Position numbers and translations under genes: made by a program
The notes under the pieces: model-generated
Told to the model about the DNA's origin: nothing
Databases searched by the model: none
The model's input: the letters and a program-made list of their open reading frames with translations, nothing else
Shown: positions 17,205 through 27,116 of the stretch, piece after piece
Numbering within the stretch: position 1 is the first letter of the stretch
Layout: the number at the start of each line of letters is the position of its first letter
Assembly: GCA_017302035.1 (NCBI GenBank)
Contig: JAFLEA010000012.1
Coordinates: 1-62,521, forward strand
Direction of reading: 5' to 3'
DNA: 62,521 bases
DNA from: Lysobacterales bacterium
GTDB taxonomy: Bacteria; Pseudomonadota; Gammaproteobacteria; Xanthomonadales; Xanthomonadaceae

Positions 17205-20200
17205 ATGAGCACGCCCGCCAGCCAGATCCCCGTCGCCAGCCCGGAACCGACCCCATTGCGCTTCGTCACCGCTGCCAGCCTGTTCGACGGCCATGACGCG
17301 GCGATCAACATCATGCGCCGGCTGATCCAGGCCCAGGGCGCCGAGGTGATCCACCTGGGCCACAACCGCAGCGTCGAGGACGTGGTCCGCGCGGCGCTGC
17401 AGGAGGATGCCGACGCGATCGCCCTGTCCAGCTACCAGGGCGGGCATGTGGAGTACTTCAAGTACATGGTGGACATGCTCCGGGAGCGCGGCGCCGCGCA
17501 CATCCGCGTGTTCGGCGGCGGCGGCGGCACCATCACCCCCGAGGAGATCCGCGAACTGGAAGCCTACGGCGTCGAGCGCATCTACCATCCCAATGACGGC
17601 ATGAAGATGGGGCTGGTGGAGATGATCGAGGACGTGGTCGCCCGTGCGGGGGCCGCGCGCGAGGTGCGGGTGTCGCGCGCACCGGGGGACGGTGGCGGGC
17701 ACGGCCCGGGAGCCGGCGAGATCGCCATCGGCCGCGCCCTCAGCGCGATCGAGGATGGCGAACACGGCGAGGCCGAGTTGTCCCGCCTGCGCAAGCAGTG
17801 GCAACTGGCCGCCGGCCGCACCCCGGTGATCGGCATCACCGGCACCGGCGGCGCCGGCAAGTCCTCGGTCACCGACGAACTGCTCAACCGCTTCCTGTCC
17901 AGCTTCCCGGCCATGCGTATTGCAGTCGTCTCGGTGGATCCGACCCGACGCCGCAGCGGCGGCGCGCTGCTGGGCGACCGCATCCGCATGAACTCCCTGC
18001 GCAGCCATCGCGTCTACATGCGCTCGATGGCCACCCGTCGCCAGAACGTGGCCACCAACGCGGTGCTCAAGGACTGCATCGGCTACCTCAAGTCGCTGGA
18101 CTTCGACCTGGTGATCGTGGAGACCGCCGGCATCGGCCAGTCCGACTCGGAGATCGTGGACCTGGTCGATTTCCCGATGTACGTGATGACCTCCGACTAC
18201 GGCGCGGCCAGCCAGCTCGAGAAGATCGACATGCTCGACTATGCCGAGCTGATCGTGCTCAACAAGTACGACCGCCGCGGCGCCGAGGACGCCCTGCGCG
18301 ACGTGCGCAAGCAGTGGAAGCGCAACCGCGTGGCCTTCTCGGTCAAGGACGAGGACGTGCCGGTCTATCCGACCATCGCCTCGCAGTTCAACGACCCGGG
18401 TATCAGCTGGATGTTCGCCAACCTGTGCCGGCTGCTGCGGGCGAAGGGCGCCGATTTCGACCCGCGGATCGACACCTCGCTGAAGGAACCGCGCGCCACC
18501 GTGCTGATCCCCGGCGCCCGGGTGCGCTACCTGGCCGAGATTGCCGAACAGGGCAGGGCGATCAACCGCAGGATCGAGAGCGAGGCCGAGACCGCCAGCC
18601 GCGCCCAATCGTATTGGGAGTCGCTGCGCGAGTTGGCCGATCCAGTGCTGCCCGGGCCGTTGGCCCTGTACCCCACCGATGCCCTGGCCGCCGGCCAGGC
18701 CGACCGCTCCCTGCTGACCCTGCGCCAGCGCTACAACGATGCCGTCCAGTCGCTCTCGTCCGAGTCGCTGCGCAACCTGCGCCAATGGCCGGCACGGTTG
18801 AAGTCGATCACCGATGAAGTCACCGAATACGAGGTCCGCGGCAAGGCCATCCGGGTGGAGAACTACCGCGAATCCCTCAGCCACCAGAAGGTGCCGAAGA
18901 TCGCCGCCCCCGCCTACAAGTCCTGGGGCGAGCTGCTGGCCTTCCTCGGCAAGGAGAACCTGCCGGGCAGCTATCCCTACACCGGCGGCGTGTACCCCTA
19001 CCGCCGCACCGGCGAGGACCCGATCCGCATGTTCGCCGGCGAGGGCACGCCCGAGCGCACCAACCGCCGCTTCCACTACCTGAGCGTCGGCCAGCCGGCG
19101 GCGCGCCTGTCCACCGCCTTCGACTCGGTCACCCTGTACGGCGAGGACCCGGCGCCGCGCCCGGACATCTACGGCAAGATCGGCAACTCCGGGGTCAACG
19201 TGCCCACCCTGGACGACATGAAGAAGCTGTACTCCGGCTTCGACCTGTGCGCGCCGACCACCAGCGTGTCGATGACCATCAACGGCCCGGCGCCGATCAT
19301 CCTGGCGATGTTCATGAACACCGCCATCGACCAGCAGGTGGAGAAGTACCTGAAGGCCGACCCGGCGCGCTGGGCGCGGGCGCAGGAGAAGATCGACCGG
19401 TTCTTCGAGGGCCGCGAGCGCCCGCGCTACCACGGCGAACTGCCGGCCGGCAACGACGGCCTTGGTCTGGGCCTGCTGGGTATCACCGGCGACCAGCTGC
19501 TGGACGCCGAAACCTACGCGAAGATCAAGGCCGACACCCTGAAGACCGTGCGCGGCACCGTGCAGGCCGATATCCTCAAGGAGGACCAGGCGCAGAACAC
19601 CTGCATCTTCAGCACCGAGTTCGCCCTGCGCATGATGGGCGACATCCAGCAGTATTTCGTCGACCACCAGGTCCGCAACTTCTACTCGGTCTCGATTTCC
19701 GGCTACCACATCGCCGAGGCCGGGGCGAATCCGATCAGCCAGCTCGCCTTCACCCTCTCGAACGGTTTCACCATCGTCGAGTACTACCTGGCGCGCGGCA
19801 TGCACATCGACGACTTCGCGCCCAACCTGAGTTTCTTCTTCAGCAACGGCATGGACCCGGAATACACCGCCATCGGCCGCGTCGCCCGTCGCATCTGGGC
19901 GCGCGCCATGCGCGAGCGCTACGGCGGCAACGAACGCAGCCAGATGATGAAGTACCACATCCAGACCTCCGGCCGTTCGTTGCACGCGCAGGAGATCCAG
20001 TTCAACGACATCCGCACCACGCTGCAAGCGCTTTATGCGCTATTCGACAACTGCAACAGCCTGCACACCAACGCCTACGACGAGGCGATCACCACGCCCA
20101 CCGAGGAGAGCGTGCGCCGCGCCGTGGCGATCCAGATGATCATCAACAAGGAGCTGGGCCTGAACTTCTGCGAGAACCCCTGGCAGGGCAGCTTCGCGGT

Positions 20201-20732
20201 GGAGTACCTGACCGACCTGGTCGAGGAGGCCGTGTACAAGGAATTCGAGGCGATCAGCGAGCGCGGCGGCGTGCTCGGCGCGATGGACACCATGTATCAG
20301 CGCGGCAAGATCCAGGAGGAATCGCTGTACTACGAACACAAGAAGCACGACGGCTCGCTGCCGCTGGTGGGGGTCAACACCTTCCTGCCGAAGGAGCATG
20401 CCGGTGAGGTGGTCACCGAGATCGAGTTGATCCGTTCGACCGAGGGGGAGAAGGGGCAGCAGATCGAGAACGTGCGCGGCTGGCAAGCCAACCGCAACCG
20501 GCTGGCCCCGGAAGGGGAAACTGTCAGCGGCCACGTTGCCGGTGCCGACGAGGCGGGCAGCGGCCTGGTTGACGGAACGCACGACGGCCATGGCCTGGCC
20601 TACCTGCAGGACACCGCGCGCAGGCGCGGCAACGTCTTCGAGTCGCTGGTGGAAGCGGTCAAGACCCACAGCCTTGGGCAGATCAGCCATGCGTTGTACG
20701 ACGTGGGTGGGGAGTACAGAAGGAACATGTAG
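17205..20732 (+). CDS. icmF: Fused isobutyryl-CoA mutase IcmF
   Basis: A 1175-residue adenosylcobalamin enzyme that interconverts isobutyryl-CoA and n-butyryl-CoA. Domains in order: B12-binding domain (residues about 18-150, with the [12 protein letters not shown] motif carrying the cobalt-ligand His), a MeaB/ArgK-like G-protein chaperone ([12 protein letters not shown] from about residue 210; NKYD near 355), then the mutase TIM barrel from about 570. Where human methylmalonyl-CoA mutase has Tyr110 and Arg228, this protein has Phe610 (IRMFAG) and Gln797 (QAQNTCIF), the Phe/Gln pair of isobutyryl-CoA mutases, so methylmalonyl-CoA is unlikely. It starts at the ATG at 17205; no strong ribosome site is visible. 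It fits branched-chain catabolism (valine, isovaleryl-CoA side activity). Confidence 0.93.
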   Translation: MSTPASQIPVASPEPTPLRFVTAASLFDGHDAAINIMRRLIQAQGAEVIHLGHNRSVEDVVRAALQEDADAIALSSYQGGHVEYFKYMVDMLRERGAAHIRVFGGGGGTITPEEIRELEAYGVERIYHPNDGMKMGLVEMIEDVVARAGAAREVRVSRAPGDGGGHGPGAGEIAIGRALSAIEDGEHGEAELSRLRKQWQLAAGRTPVIGITGTGGAGKSSVTDELLNRFLSSFPAMRIAVVSVDPTRRRSGGALLGDRIRMNSLRSHRVYMRSMATRRQNVATNAVLKDCIGYLKSLDFDLVIVETAGIGQSDSEIVDLVDFPMYVMTSDYGAASQLEKIDMLDYAELIVLNKYDRRGAEDALRDVRKQWKRNRVAFSVKDEDVPVYPTIASQFNDPGISWMFANLCRLLRAKGADFDPRIDTSLKEPRATVLIPGARVRYLAEIAEQGRAINRRIESEAETASRAQSYWESLRELADPVLPGPLALYPTDALAAGQADRSLLTLRQRYNDAVQSLSSESLRNLRQWPARLKSITDEVTEYEVRGKAIRVENYRESLSHQKVPKIAAPAYKSWGELLAFLGKENLPGSYPYTGGVYPYRRTGEDPIRMFAGEGTPERTNRRFHYLSVGQPAARLSTAFDSVTLYGEDPAPRPDIYGKIGNSGVNVPTLDDMKKLYSGFDLCAPTTSVSMTINGPAPIILAMFMNTAIDQQVEKYLKADPARWARAQEKIDRFFEGRERPRYHGELPAGNDGLGLGLLGITGDQLLDAETYAKIKADTLKTVRGTVQADILKEDQAQNTCIFSTEFALRMMGDIQQYFVDHQVRNFYSVSISGYHIAEAGANPISQLAFTLSNGFTIVEYYLARGMHIDDFAPNLSFFFSNGMDPEYTAIGRVARRIWARAMRERYGGNERSQMMKYHIQTSGRSLHAQEIQFNDIRTTLQALYALFDNCNSLHTNAYDEAITTPTEESVRRAVAIQMIINKELGLNFCENPWQGSFAVEYLTDLVEEAVYKEFEAISERGGVLGAMDTMYQRGKIQEESLYYEHKKHDGSLPLVGVNTFLPKEHAGEVVTEIELIRSTEGEKGQQIENVRGWQANRNRLAPEGETVSGHVAGADEAGSGLVDGTHDGHGLAYLQDTARRRGNVFESLVEAVKTHSLGQISHALYDVGGEYRRNM

Positions 20733-20807
20733 TCAGATGCCGGCGCGCATTGGGCGCGGCAGGGGATGGACTTCCGGCACATGTGGCGGAAGGAGGCTTT
20801 CCAAAGA

Positions 20808-20876
20808 ATGAGCGCTATGCGACCGATCCCGGCTTTCGTGCGAGAGGTCGTCATGCCCGGAGTGCTCCCATGCTGA
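20808..20876 (+). CDS. Possible 22-residue leader peptide overlapping the DUF5694 gene
   Basis: A short reading frame (MSAMRPIPAFVREVVMPGVLPC) begins 11 bases after an AGGAGG site and its stop overlaps the next gene's start by seven bases (ATGCTGA). The downstream ATG itself has no clear ribosome site, so translation could be coupled. Whether the peptide is made is unknown; the spacing is a little long. Confidence 0.3.
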   Translation: MSAMRPIPAFVREVVMPGVLPC

Positions 20877-21691
20877 AACGCCGCCTTCCATGCGCCCCCC
20901 TGTTGCTGTCCATGGCGGTGTTCGCTGCGAATGCCACAGATCGCGAACCGGCGCCGGAGCCGGCGAAGGTGATGCTGATGGGGGTATTCCACTTCGCCAA
21001 TCCCGGTCTGGACAAGGTCAAGTCGGAAGTCATCGACGTCACGACCCCCGGCAACCAGGTCTATCTGGCAGGGTTGGCCGAGCGCTTGGCCGCCTTCCGC
21101 CCGACTGACGTCCTCGTGGAGTGCGAGCCCTCGGCACAGGCGCGACAGGATGCGGCGTTCGCCGGATATCGCAAGGGCACGCAGGCGTTGGCGGTCAACG
21201 AGATACAGCAGATCGGTTTCCGCGTGGCGAAGGAAGCAGGCCTGGCCGGAGTGACATGTTTCGACGAGGGCGCGGTCCATTGGAACGCCGAGCCGATGTT
21301 CGAGTACCTCGAGACCCACGAACCCGACGGGAAAGCGGCGATGGAGGCCATGTTCGCGTCGCTGTCGGCGCGCGATACGCGGGAGCAGACGACGATGTCG
21401 CTGGCCCGTTTGCTGCAACTGGGCAACGATCCGGAGCGCGACCGGGAGAACAAGGCTTTGTACATGGCCACCAATGCGGTCGATGCCGGGGGCGGTTTCG
21501 CCGGCGCCGATGCTTCGGCGAGCTGGTGGCACCGCAACTTCCGCATGTACGCCAACATCCAGAAAGCCGCCGCCCCCGGGCGCCGCGTGCTGGTCCTGGC
21601 GGGGCAGGGGCATACGGCCATCCTCAAGGATCTGGTCGCGATCGACGGCGAGCGCGAGGCGGAGGACGTGAGGCCCTACCTTCTGCCCTGA
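20870..21691 (+). CDS. Secreted DUF5694 (TraB/TIKI-like) protein
   Basis: A 273-residue protein with an N-terminal signal peptide (LPCAPLLLSMAVFAANA, cleavage near residue 22). The mature part opens with VMLMGVFHFANPG and ends near VLVLAGQGHTAILKDLV, the paired histidine-containing motifs of DUF5694 proteins, which belong to the EreA/ChaN/TraB-like fold. Members of that fold include hydrolases, but the function of DUF5694 is not established. The Glu in VECEPSAQA and the GxHF and GxGHT histidines could form a catalytic site. The start at 20870 is favoured because it immediately precedes the signal peptide. Confidence 0.75.
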   Translation: MLKRRLPCAPLLLSMAVFAANATDREPAPEPAKVMLMGVFHFANPGLDKVKSEVIDVTTPGNQVYLAGLAERLAAFRPTDVLVECEPSAQARQDAAFAGYRKGTQALAVNEIQQIGFRVAKEAGLAGVTCFDEGAVHWNAEPMFEYLETHEPDGKAAMEAMFASLSARDTREQTTMSLARLLQLGNDPERDRENKALYMATNAVDAGGGFAGADASASWWHRNFRMYANIQKAAAPGRRVLVLAGQGHTAILKDLVAIDGEREAEDVRPYLLP

Positions 21692-21798
21692 GCGGCATGG
21701 GCAAGGCAGTGGGCGCACCAGCCGCCAAAGTCCGCCCCCAGTTGCGCCTCCCCCCGAATCGCGGTGCAATCCCCGGCCACCGCCGCCGGAGTCCTGCC

Positions 21799-23802
21799 AT
21801 GCACCAGATGCTCAAAGTCGTTTCGCTCGCGATGGCGATGACCGCGGTCGCCGCGGCCGGCTGCACGGCCAAGACCCCCCCGGCCGACGCGCCGCAGGCG
21901 GCGTCCGCCGCCCCGGCCACCGGCGACCAGCCCGCGGCCACGCCGCGCGGCACCACGTTCCTGCTGCCGGAAGGTTGGACCCGGCGCACCGAGGGCAACG
22001 CCGTGCTGGTCTCCCCGCCGGAGGGCGACAGCTCGCGGGTGGCCATCGTCGATGCGACTGCCGCCGATGCCGACGCGGCGGTCGCCGAAGCCTGGAAGCT
22101 GCTCGGCCTGGAGCCCAAGCTGCTGGTCGCCACCGATGCGGCGCCGCGCGACGGCTGGGAGCAGCGGCGCTTCTACGACTACGAGGTGGCCGACAACGCC
22201 AAGCGCGTGATCCGGGCTTCGGCCTACCGCAAGGGCGAGGCGTGGACGGTGGTGGTGAACGACGTCGACCAGGCCATCGCCGAGAAGCGTGCTTCGCAGT
22301 TCGGCAAGCTCTACCAGCGGTTGCTGCCGGCCGGCTACACGCGCGAGAGCTTCGCCGGGCGCACCGCCAACAAGCTGGACGAGGCGCGGCTGCAGCAGAT
22401 CGCCGATTTCGTCGAGGAGATGCGCGTGGCCTACGACGTGCCCGGCGTGGCCATCGGCATCGTCCAGGACGGGCAGGTGGTGATGTCGCGCGGTTTCGGC
22501 GTGCGCGAGCTGGGCAAGCCGGACAAGGTCGATGGCGACACCCGGTTCATGATCGCCTCCAACACCAAGGCCCTGACCACGCTGATGCTGGCCAAGCTGG
22601 TCGATGCCGGCAAGCTCGACTGGAACGCGCGCGTGGTCGACGTGTTCCCCGGGTTCAAGCTGGGCGATGCGGCCACCACCGAGCAGGTGCTGGTCAAGCA
22701 CCTGATCTGCGCCTGCACCGGCCTGCCGCGCCAGGACTACGAATGGCTGTTCGAGGGCGAGAAGCAGACGCCCGAGGCGGTGATGGCCACGCTGGGCACG
22801 ATGCAGCCCACCAGCCGCTTCGGCGAGCTGTTCCAGTATTCCAACCCGATGGCCGCGGCGGCCGGCTACATCGGCGGCCAGATCGCCCATCCGGGCACCG
22901 AACTGGGCGCCGGCTACGACCAGGCCATGCAGGAGCTGGTGTTCGATCCGCTGGGCATGGCCAGCACCACCTTCGATTACGCCAAGGCGCAGTCCGGCAA
23001 CTTCGCCCGGCCGCACGGCTACGACATCGACCATGCGGTGCGGGTCATGGGCATGGGGTTGAACGACACCATCTCCGCCTCGCGCCCCGCCGGCGCGGCC
23101 TGGGGCACGGTCAACGACCTGCTCAGGTACGTGCAGATGGAGATCGACCGCGGGACGCTGCCCGACGGCAGCCGCTACATCGGCGAGCAGGCGCTGCTGG
23201 AGCGCCGCCAGCCGCAGATCGCGCTGGGCGCGGACCGCGACTATGCGATGGCGCTGATGGTGGACAAGTCCGACGGGGTGGAAGTGATCGACCACGGCGG
23301 CGACATGGGCGGCTTCCACTCCAACATGATGTGGTGGCCCGAGCAGCGGGTCGGGGCGGTGATCCTGACCAACGCCGACGAGGGCGTGTACCTGCGCGGG
23401 CCGTTCAAGCGCAAGCTGATGGAACTGATGTTCGACGGCGAGCCGCAGGCCGAGGCGGCCGCCGCCGCCGGGGTCAAGGCGAACCATGAGGCCTTCGACG
23501 CGCAGCGCAAGCTGTTGCAGTGGCCGGCCGACGCCGAAGCGGTGGCCGGGCTGGCGCCGCGCTACCGCAACCAGGCGCTGGGCGACCTGGTGGTGACGCG
23601 CAAGGACGGCGTGGCGCGCTTCGACGTGGGCTCCTTCGGTTCGGCCGTGGCCTCCACGCTGCAGCCCGACGGCAGCCTGGCCTTCGTCACCGTCGACCCG
23701 GAGGTCATGGGCCTGTTGTTCGTCCGCGCCGACCAGGACGGGGTGCGCCGGCTGGTGGTGCGCGACGGCCAGCACGAGTACGTGTTCGAGGAGGCGGACT
23801 GA
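21799..23802 (+). CDS. Class-C beta-lactamase-like serine hydrolase lipoprotein
   Basis: A 667-residue predicted lipoprotein (lipobox AAAGC, Cys near residue 16). It has an N-terminal domain of about 190 residues typical of a DUF preceding some hydrolases (TTFLLPEGWTRR...), then a beta-lactamase/penicillin-binding domain with the Ser254-x-x-Lys257 motif (ASNTKAL) and Tyr347-Ser-Asn (QYSNPMA), followed by HGGDMGGFHSNMMWWPEQRVGAVILTN, the usual third-motif region, and a C-terminal beta-sheet domain. These proteins act as peptidases or esterases in the periplasm; beta-lactamase activity is not implied. Its own ATG follows a GGAGTCC stretch. Confidence 0.85.
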   Translation: MHQMLKVVSLAMAMTAVAAAGCTAKTPPADAPQAASAAPATGDQPAATPRGTTFLLPEGWTRRTEGNAVLVSPPEGDSSRVAIVDATAADADAAVAEAWKLLGLEPKLLVATDAAPRDGWEQRRFYDYEVADNAKRVIRASAYRKGEAWTVVVNDVDQAIAEKRASQFGKLYQRLLPAGYTRESFAGRTANKLDEARLQQIADFVEEMRVAYDVPGVAIGIVQDGQVVMSRGFGVRELGKPDKVDGDTRFMIASNTKALTTLMLAKLVDAGKLDWNARVVDVFPGFKLGDAATTEQVLVKHLICACTGLPRQDYEWLFEGEKQTPEAVMATLGTMQPTSRFGELFQYSNPMAAAAGYIGGQIAHPGTELGAGYDQAMQELVFDPLGMASTTFDYAKAQSGNFARPHGYDIDHAVRVMGMGLNDTISASRPAGAAWGTVNDLLRYVQMEIDRGTLPDGSRYIGEQALLERRQPQIALGADRDYAMALMVDKSDGVEVIDHGGDMGGFHSNMMWWPEQRVGAVILTNADEGVYLRGPFKRKLMELMFDGEPQAEAAAAAGVKANHEAFDAQRKLLQWPADAEAVAGLAPRYRNQALGDLVVTRKDGVARFDVGSFGSAVASTLQPDGSLAFVTVDPEVMGLLFVRADQDGVRRLVVRDGQHEYVFEEAD

Positions 23803-23904
23803 GGCGCCGGCGGCGTTCAGCACGCCACGGTTAGGATGCCGCACCCCCGCCGTACGCCCTGACCCCCGCATGAGGACCCGCACCCCCCACGTCCTCCCGG
23901 CGGC

Positions 23905-24717
23905 ATGAGCGGCACTCCCACGCCCCGGGACGCCGCGGCCGACCCGCGGATCGACCGCGCCCGGCCATGGATCTCCGCGCTGCTGAGCGCGGTGCTGCAC
24001 GCGCTGATGCTGGCGCTCCTGCTGTGGGCCGCCACCCCGACGGTGACCCCGCCGCAGGGCGCGGCCAGCGGCGGCCGGGTCCGGGTGGACTTCGTCGGCG
24101 AGTCGGCGCAGCCGGAGCCGTCCGTGCCGGCCCCGCCCAGCCCGACGCCGCCGCAGCCCAAGCCGGCCACCCCGGTGGAAAGGCCCAGGCGCGCCGAGCC
24201 GCGCAAGCCCGTGCCGGAGGCCAGCTACATCGAGCCCCCGCCCACGCCGCAACCGGAACAGCGTGCCAGCCCTGCGCCGCACGTCCCCGGCCAGCGCCGT
24301 CCGCATGCCTGGACCGGGCGGCCGCCTGGGCTGCTCGAGGAAGACACCGCCCTCGAGGACGAGGGCACGGCGCGCGGGCCGGCCAACCGCGATGGCGACC
24401 AGAACGACCTGGAAAGATCCGAACCCAGCATGGAAGTGGGCGGCTACCAGATCGTCTACGACCTGCTCGGCGAGGAGCGGCTGCGCGGCTGGATCGCGCA
24501 GGGCATGAAGGAAGTGTCGATCCCGCTGCCGGGAACGCGGCAGCGGATGGTTTGCCCGGCGGAGGTCGCGCTCAGGCGCGGCTCCAGCAAGTGCCGCCTG
24601 CTCGACCCGGGCGATCCGGAACTGCAGGCCATCGGCGACGCCCGCCAGGTCATCACCGTGATGTACGTGTACCGGCGCGGGGAGCTGGTATGGCGCGGGC
24701 CGGGGCCGTATCGGTGA
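23905..24717 (+). CDS. TonB-like inner-membrane protein with proline-rich periplasmic linker
   Basis: A 270-residue protein with one N-terminal transmembrane helix (about residues 24-44, SALLSAVLHALMLALLLWA), a Pro/Glu-rich linker (about 70-135) and a C-terminal folded domain (MEVGGYQIVYDLL... to the end) containing two cysteines (VCPAEV, KCRLLDPG). The layout is that of TonB family proteins, but the C-terminal domain does not show a clear TonB motif. No exbB/exbD genes are nearby. It may span the periplasm, with an unknown partner. Confidence 0.65.
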   Translation: MSGTPTPRDAAADPRIDRARPWISALLSAVLHALMLALLLWAATPTVTPPQGAASGGRVRVDFVGESAQPEPSVPAPPSPTPPQPKPATPVERPRRAEPRKPVPEASYIEPPPTPQPEQRASPAPHVPGQRRPHAWTGRPPGLLEEDTALEDEGTARGPANRDGDQNDLERSEPSMEVGGYQIVYDLLGEERLRGWIAQGMKEVSIPLPGTRQRMVCPAEVALRRGSSKCRLLDPGDPELQAIGDARQVITVMYVYRRGELVWRGPGPYR

Positions 24718-24727
24718 ACCGCCGGCG

Positions 24728-24948
24728 TCAGCCGCGCAGCGCGGCCTCGATCGCGGCGATGTCGATCTTGCGCATGCCCATCATCGCCTCGAAACGGTCA
24801 GCACGTCGCCTTCCTTGCCCGAGGGAAAATCGCCCGGAGCGCGGTGCACGGCGCTCACCGCGCTGTCCGGGAAGGTCCGTGCATAGAAGGTCGCCGCTTC
24901 CAGCGCGGCGCCGTCGTACCAGAGGCAGATCGTGTTCCTGGCGCTCAT
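24728..24948 (-). pseudogene. VOC/PhnB-like protein remnant with internal deletion and frameshift
   Basis: The minus-strand frame starts MSARNTICLWYDGAALEAATFYARTFPDSAV, a typical PhnB-like VOC N-terminus, and runs to GDVLTV. It then passes directly into the family's C-terminal tail (RFEAMMGMRKIDIAAIEAALRG, ending at 24728) in another frame. The core that should lie between (roughly 80-100 codons) is missing, at a junction near 24800. In the original frame translation stops at 24781. This is a decayed gene, not a small protein. Cause and age of the deletion cannot be told. Confidence 0.8.
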
Positions 24949-25089
24949 CGGCTGGCTCCCGGGGCGGATGGGGTGGGAATGGGGCAAGCGTAGGGCGTCC
25001 CGGTTAAGGGCCGGTCAATCCGGTCCGGCTTGTCTGCCGCGGGACGGGCGGCTACTTTGGCGGTCCACAGCCCCCCTCGGTATCCGACC

Positions 25090-26139
25090 ATGCACAGGCG
25101 ACATTTCATCGGCAGCGCGGCATTGGCCGCAACGGCGCTGATGCTGCCACTGGCCCGCGGCGGCGAGGCGAGGGCGGCGACCGCGCCCCGGCGCGTGCTG
25201 CCGCGGCCGCTCAACCCGGGCGACACGATCGCCCTGGTCAGCCCGTCGAAGGCCACCGACGACCCGTTCGACCTGCAACTGGCCAGCGAGGCGATGCAGG
25301 CACTGGGCCTGAAGGTCAAGCTCGCCCCGCACGCCGGTTCGCGCCGCGGCCACCTGGCCGGCACCGACGCCGAGCGTGCCGGCGACATCAATGCGATGTT
25401 CGCCGATCCGGAAGTCAGGGGCATCGTCTGCGTGCGCGGCGGTTCCGGGGCGGCGCGGCTGTTGCCGCTGCTCGACTACGGCCTGATCCGGCGCAACCCG
25501 AAGATGCTGCTCGGCTACTCGGACATCACCGCCCTGCACAACGCGATCCTGGCGCAGGCCGGGCTGGTCACGTTCCATGGGCAGATCGGCGCGGGCAGCT
25601 GGAACAAGTTCAACGCCGACCAGTTCCGGCGCGTGTTCTTCGACCGCGAGCTGATGGAATACCGCAATGTCGCCGATGCGGGCGACGAGCTGGTGGCGCG
25701 CCGCAACCGCACCGTCACCATCGCCGGCGGCAAGGCCCGCGGCGAACTGGTCGGCGGCAACCTCACCGTGCTCACCGCGCTGGCCGGCACCCCGTACCTG
25801 CCGGACTTCACCGGCAAGATCCTGTTCCTGGAGGACGTGTCCGAGGCGCCGTACCGGATCGACCGCATGTTCAGCACGCTCAAGCTGACGGGCGCGCTGG
25901 ACCGGATCGCCGGGCTGATCTTCGGCGAATGCACCGAGTGCGACCCCGGCGAAGGCTACGGCTGGCTGACCCTGCCGCAGATCTTCGACGACTACATCCA
26001 GCCGCTGAAGATCCCCGCCTACCGCGGCGCGATGATCGGCCACATCCGCCAACAGTTCATCGTGCCCTCGGGCGGGCGGGTGGAGATGGATGCCGATGCG
26101 GGGATGTTCCGCATGCTCGATCCCGTGTTCCAGGCCTGA
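25090..26139 (+). CDS. LD-carboxypeptidase (peptidase S66 family)
   Basis: A 349-residue enzyme that removes the terminal D-Ala from murein tetrapeptides during peptidoglycan recycling. It shows PGDTIALVSPS near residue 44, CVRGGSGAARLL near 118 and the nucleophile Ser144 in the GYSDIT motif, with ED(V)SEAPYRIDRM and a C-terminal GxIRQQF histidine/glutamate region. Unlike cytoplasmic E. coli LdcA it has an N-terminal export signal with a twin-arginine-like start (MHRRHFIGSAAL), so it probably acts in the periplasm. The ATG at 25090 places this signal at the very N-terminus. Confidence 0.88.
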   Translation: MHRRHFIGSAALAATALMLPLARGGEARAATAPRRVLPRPLNPGDTIALVSPSKATDDPFDLQLASEAMQALGLKVKLAPHAGSRRGHLAGTDAERAGDINAMFADPEVRGIVCVRGGSGAARLLPLLDYGLIRRNPKMLLGYSDITALHNAILAQAGLVTFHGQIGAGSWNKFNADQFRRVFFDRELMEYRNVADAGDELVARRNRTVTIAGGKARGELVGGNLTVLTALAGTPYLPDFTGKILFLEDVSEAPYRIDRMFSTLKLTGALDRIAGLIFGECTECDPGEGYGWLTLPQIFDDYIQPLKIPAYRGAMIGHIRQQFIVPSGGRVEMDADAGMFRMLDPVFQA

Positions 26140-26154
26140 GCGGGTCAGGCCCCG

Positions 26155-27057
26155 GTGTCCGTGCTGCTCGGGTTGCGCATCGCCTTCATCCTGCCGCTGA
26201 TCGCGGCCAACACGCTGCTCCACGCGGTGCCGGTGCTGGGGTTGGGGCTGGTCAAGGCGGTGTTGCCGTTCGCGGCGGTGCGGCGGGCCTGCAACCCGCT
26301 GCTGACCGGGCTGGCCGAGAACTGGATCGCGGTCAACACCGCGATGATGGGCCTGTTCACCGCCACCGCGTTCGAGGTCGACATCGACGCCGGGCTGCGG
26401 CGCGATGGCCACTACCTGGTGCTGGCCAACCACCAGAGCTGGGTCGACATCCTGGTGCTGCAGAAGGTGTTCAACCGACGCGTGCCATTGCTGCGCTTCT
26501 TCCTCAAGCGCCAGCTGTTCTGGGTGCCGGTGCTGGGCCTGGCCTGGTGGGCGCTGGATTTCCCGTTCATGGGCCGCTATACCCACCGGCAGGTGGCGAA
26601 GAACCCGGAACTGGGCCGGCGCGACATGGAGGCCACCCGCCGCGCCTGCGCCAAGTTCCGCGACATCCCGGTGTCGGTGATGAACTTCGTCGAGGGCACC
26701 CGGTTCACGCCGGAGAAGCACGCCGGCCAGGTCTCGCCGTACCGGCACCTGCTCAAGCCCAAGTCCGGCGGGGTGGCCTTCGTGCTGGAGGCGATGGGCG
26801 AGGGCCTGCACGCGATCCTGGATGTGACCATCGCCTATCCCGGCGGCCGTCCCTCGATGATCGACCTGATCGCCAACCGGGTGCCGGAGGTGAAGGTGCA
26901 GGTCCGCCAGCGCCCGATCCCGGCCGAACTGGTCGCGGGCGACTACCAGGGCGATCGCGCCTTCCGCGCCCGTTTCCAGCAATGGATGAACGGCCTGTGG
27001 CAGGAGAAGGACGCCGCACTCGCACGCCTGCTGGACACTGCCCGGCGCGGCGCATAG
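26155..27057 (+). CDS. PlsC-type acyltransferase (YihG-like)
   Basis: A 300-residue inner-membrane acyltransferase. It has N-terminal hydrophobic segments, the catalytic NHQSWVD (NHx4D) motif near residue 92, a VPVLGLAWWALDFPFM stretch, and EGTRFTPEKH (the EGTR block) near residue 180. The pattern matches E. coli YihG, a lysophosphatidate acyltransferase paralogue that adjusts membrane fatty-acid composition. The start is a GTG at 26155, 15 bases after the preceding stop; the first ATG is well inside the conserved part. Confidence 0.85.
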   Translation: MSVLLGLRIAFILPLIAANTLLHAVPVLGLGLVKAVLPFAAVRRACNPLLTGLAENWIAVNTAMMGLFTATAFEVDIDAGLRRDGHYLVLANHQSWVDILVLQKVFNRRVPLLRFFLKRQLFWVPVLGLAWWALDFPFMGRYTHRQVAKNPELGRRDMEATRRACAKFRDIPVSVMNFVEGTRFTPEKHAGQVSPYRHLLKPKSGGVAFVLEAMGEGLHAILDVTIAYPGGRPSMIDLIANRVPEVKVQVRQRPIPAELVAGDYQGDRAFRARFQQWMNGLWQEKDAALARLLDTARRGA

Positions 27058-27116
27058 GGCGTGCCGGCGCACTGCTAGAGTGACCCTTTCCAATCCAAGA
27101 ATGGACCCGCATCGCC

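Noticed and set aside
17166-20027. 953-codon minus-strand frame opposite icmF
   Set aside because: Antisense shadow of a well-conserved enzyme.
24781-24987. 68-residue ORF as a real small protein
   Set aside because: It is the 5' remnant of a deleted VOC gene; the next bases match the family's C-terminus in another frame.
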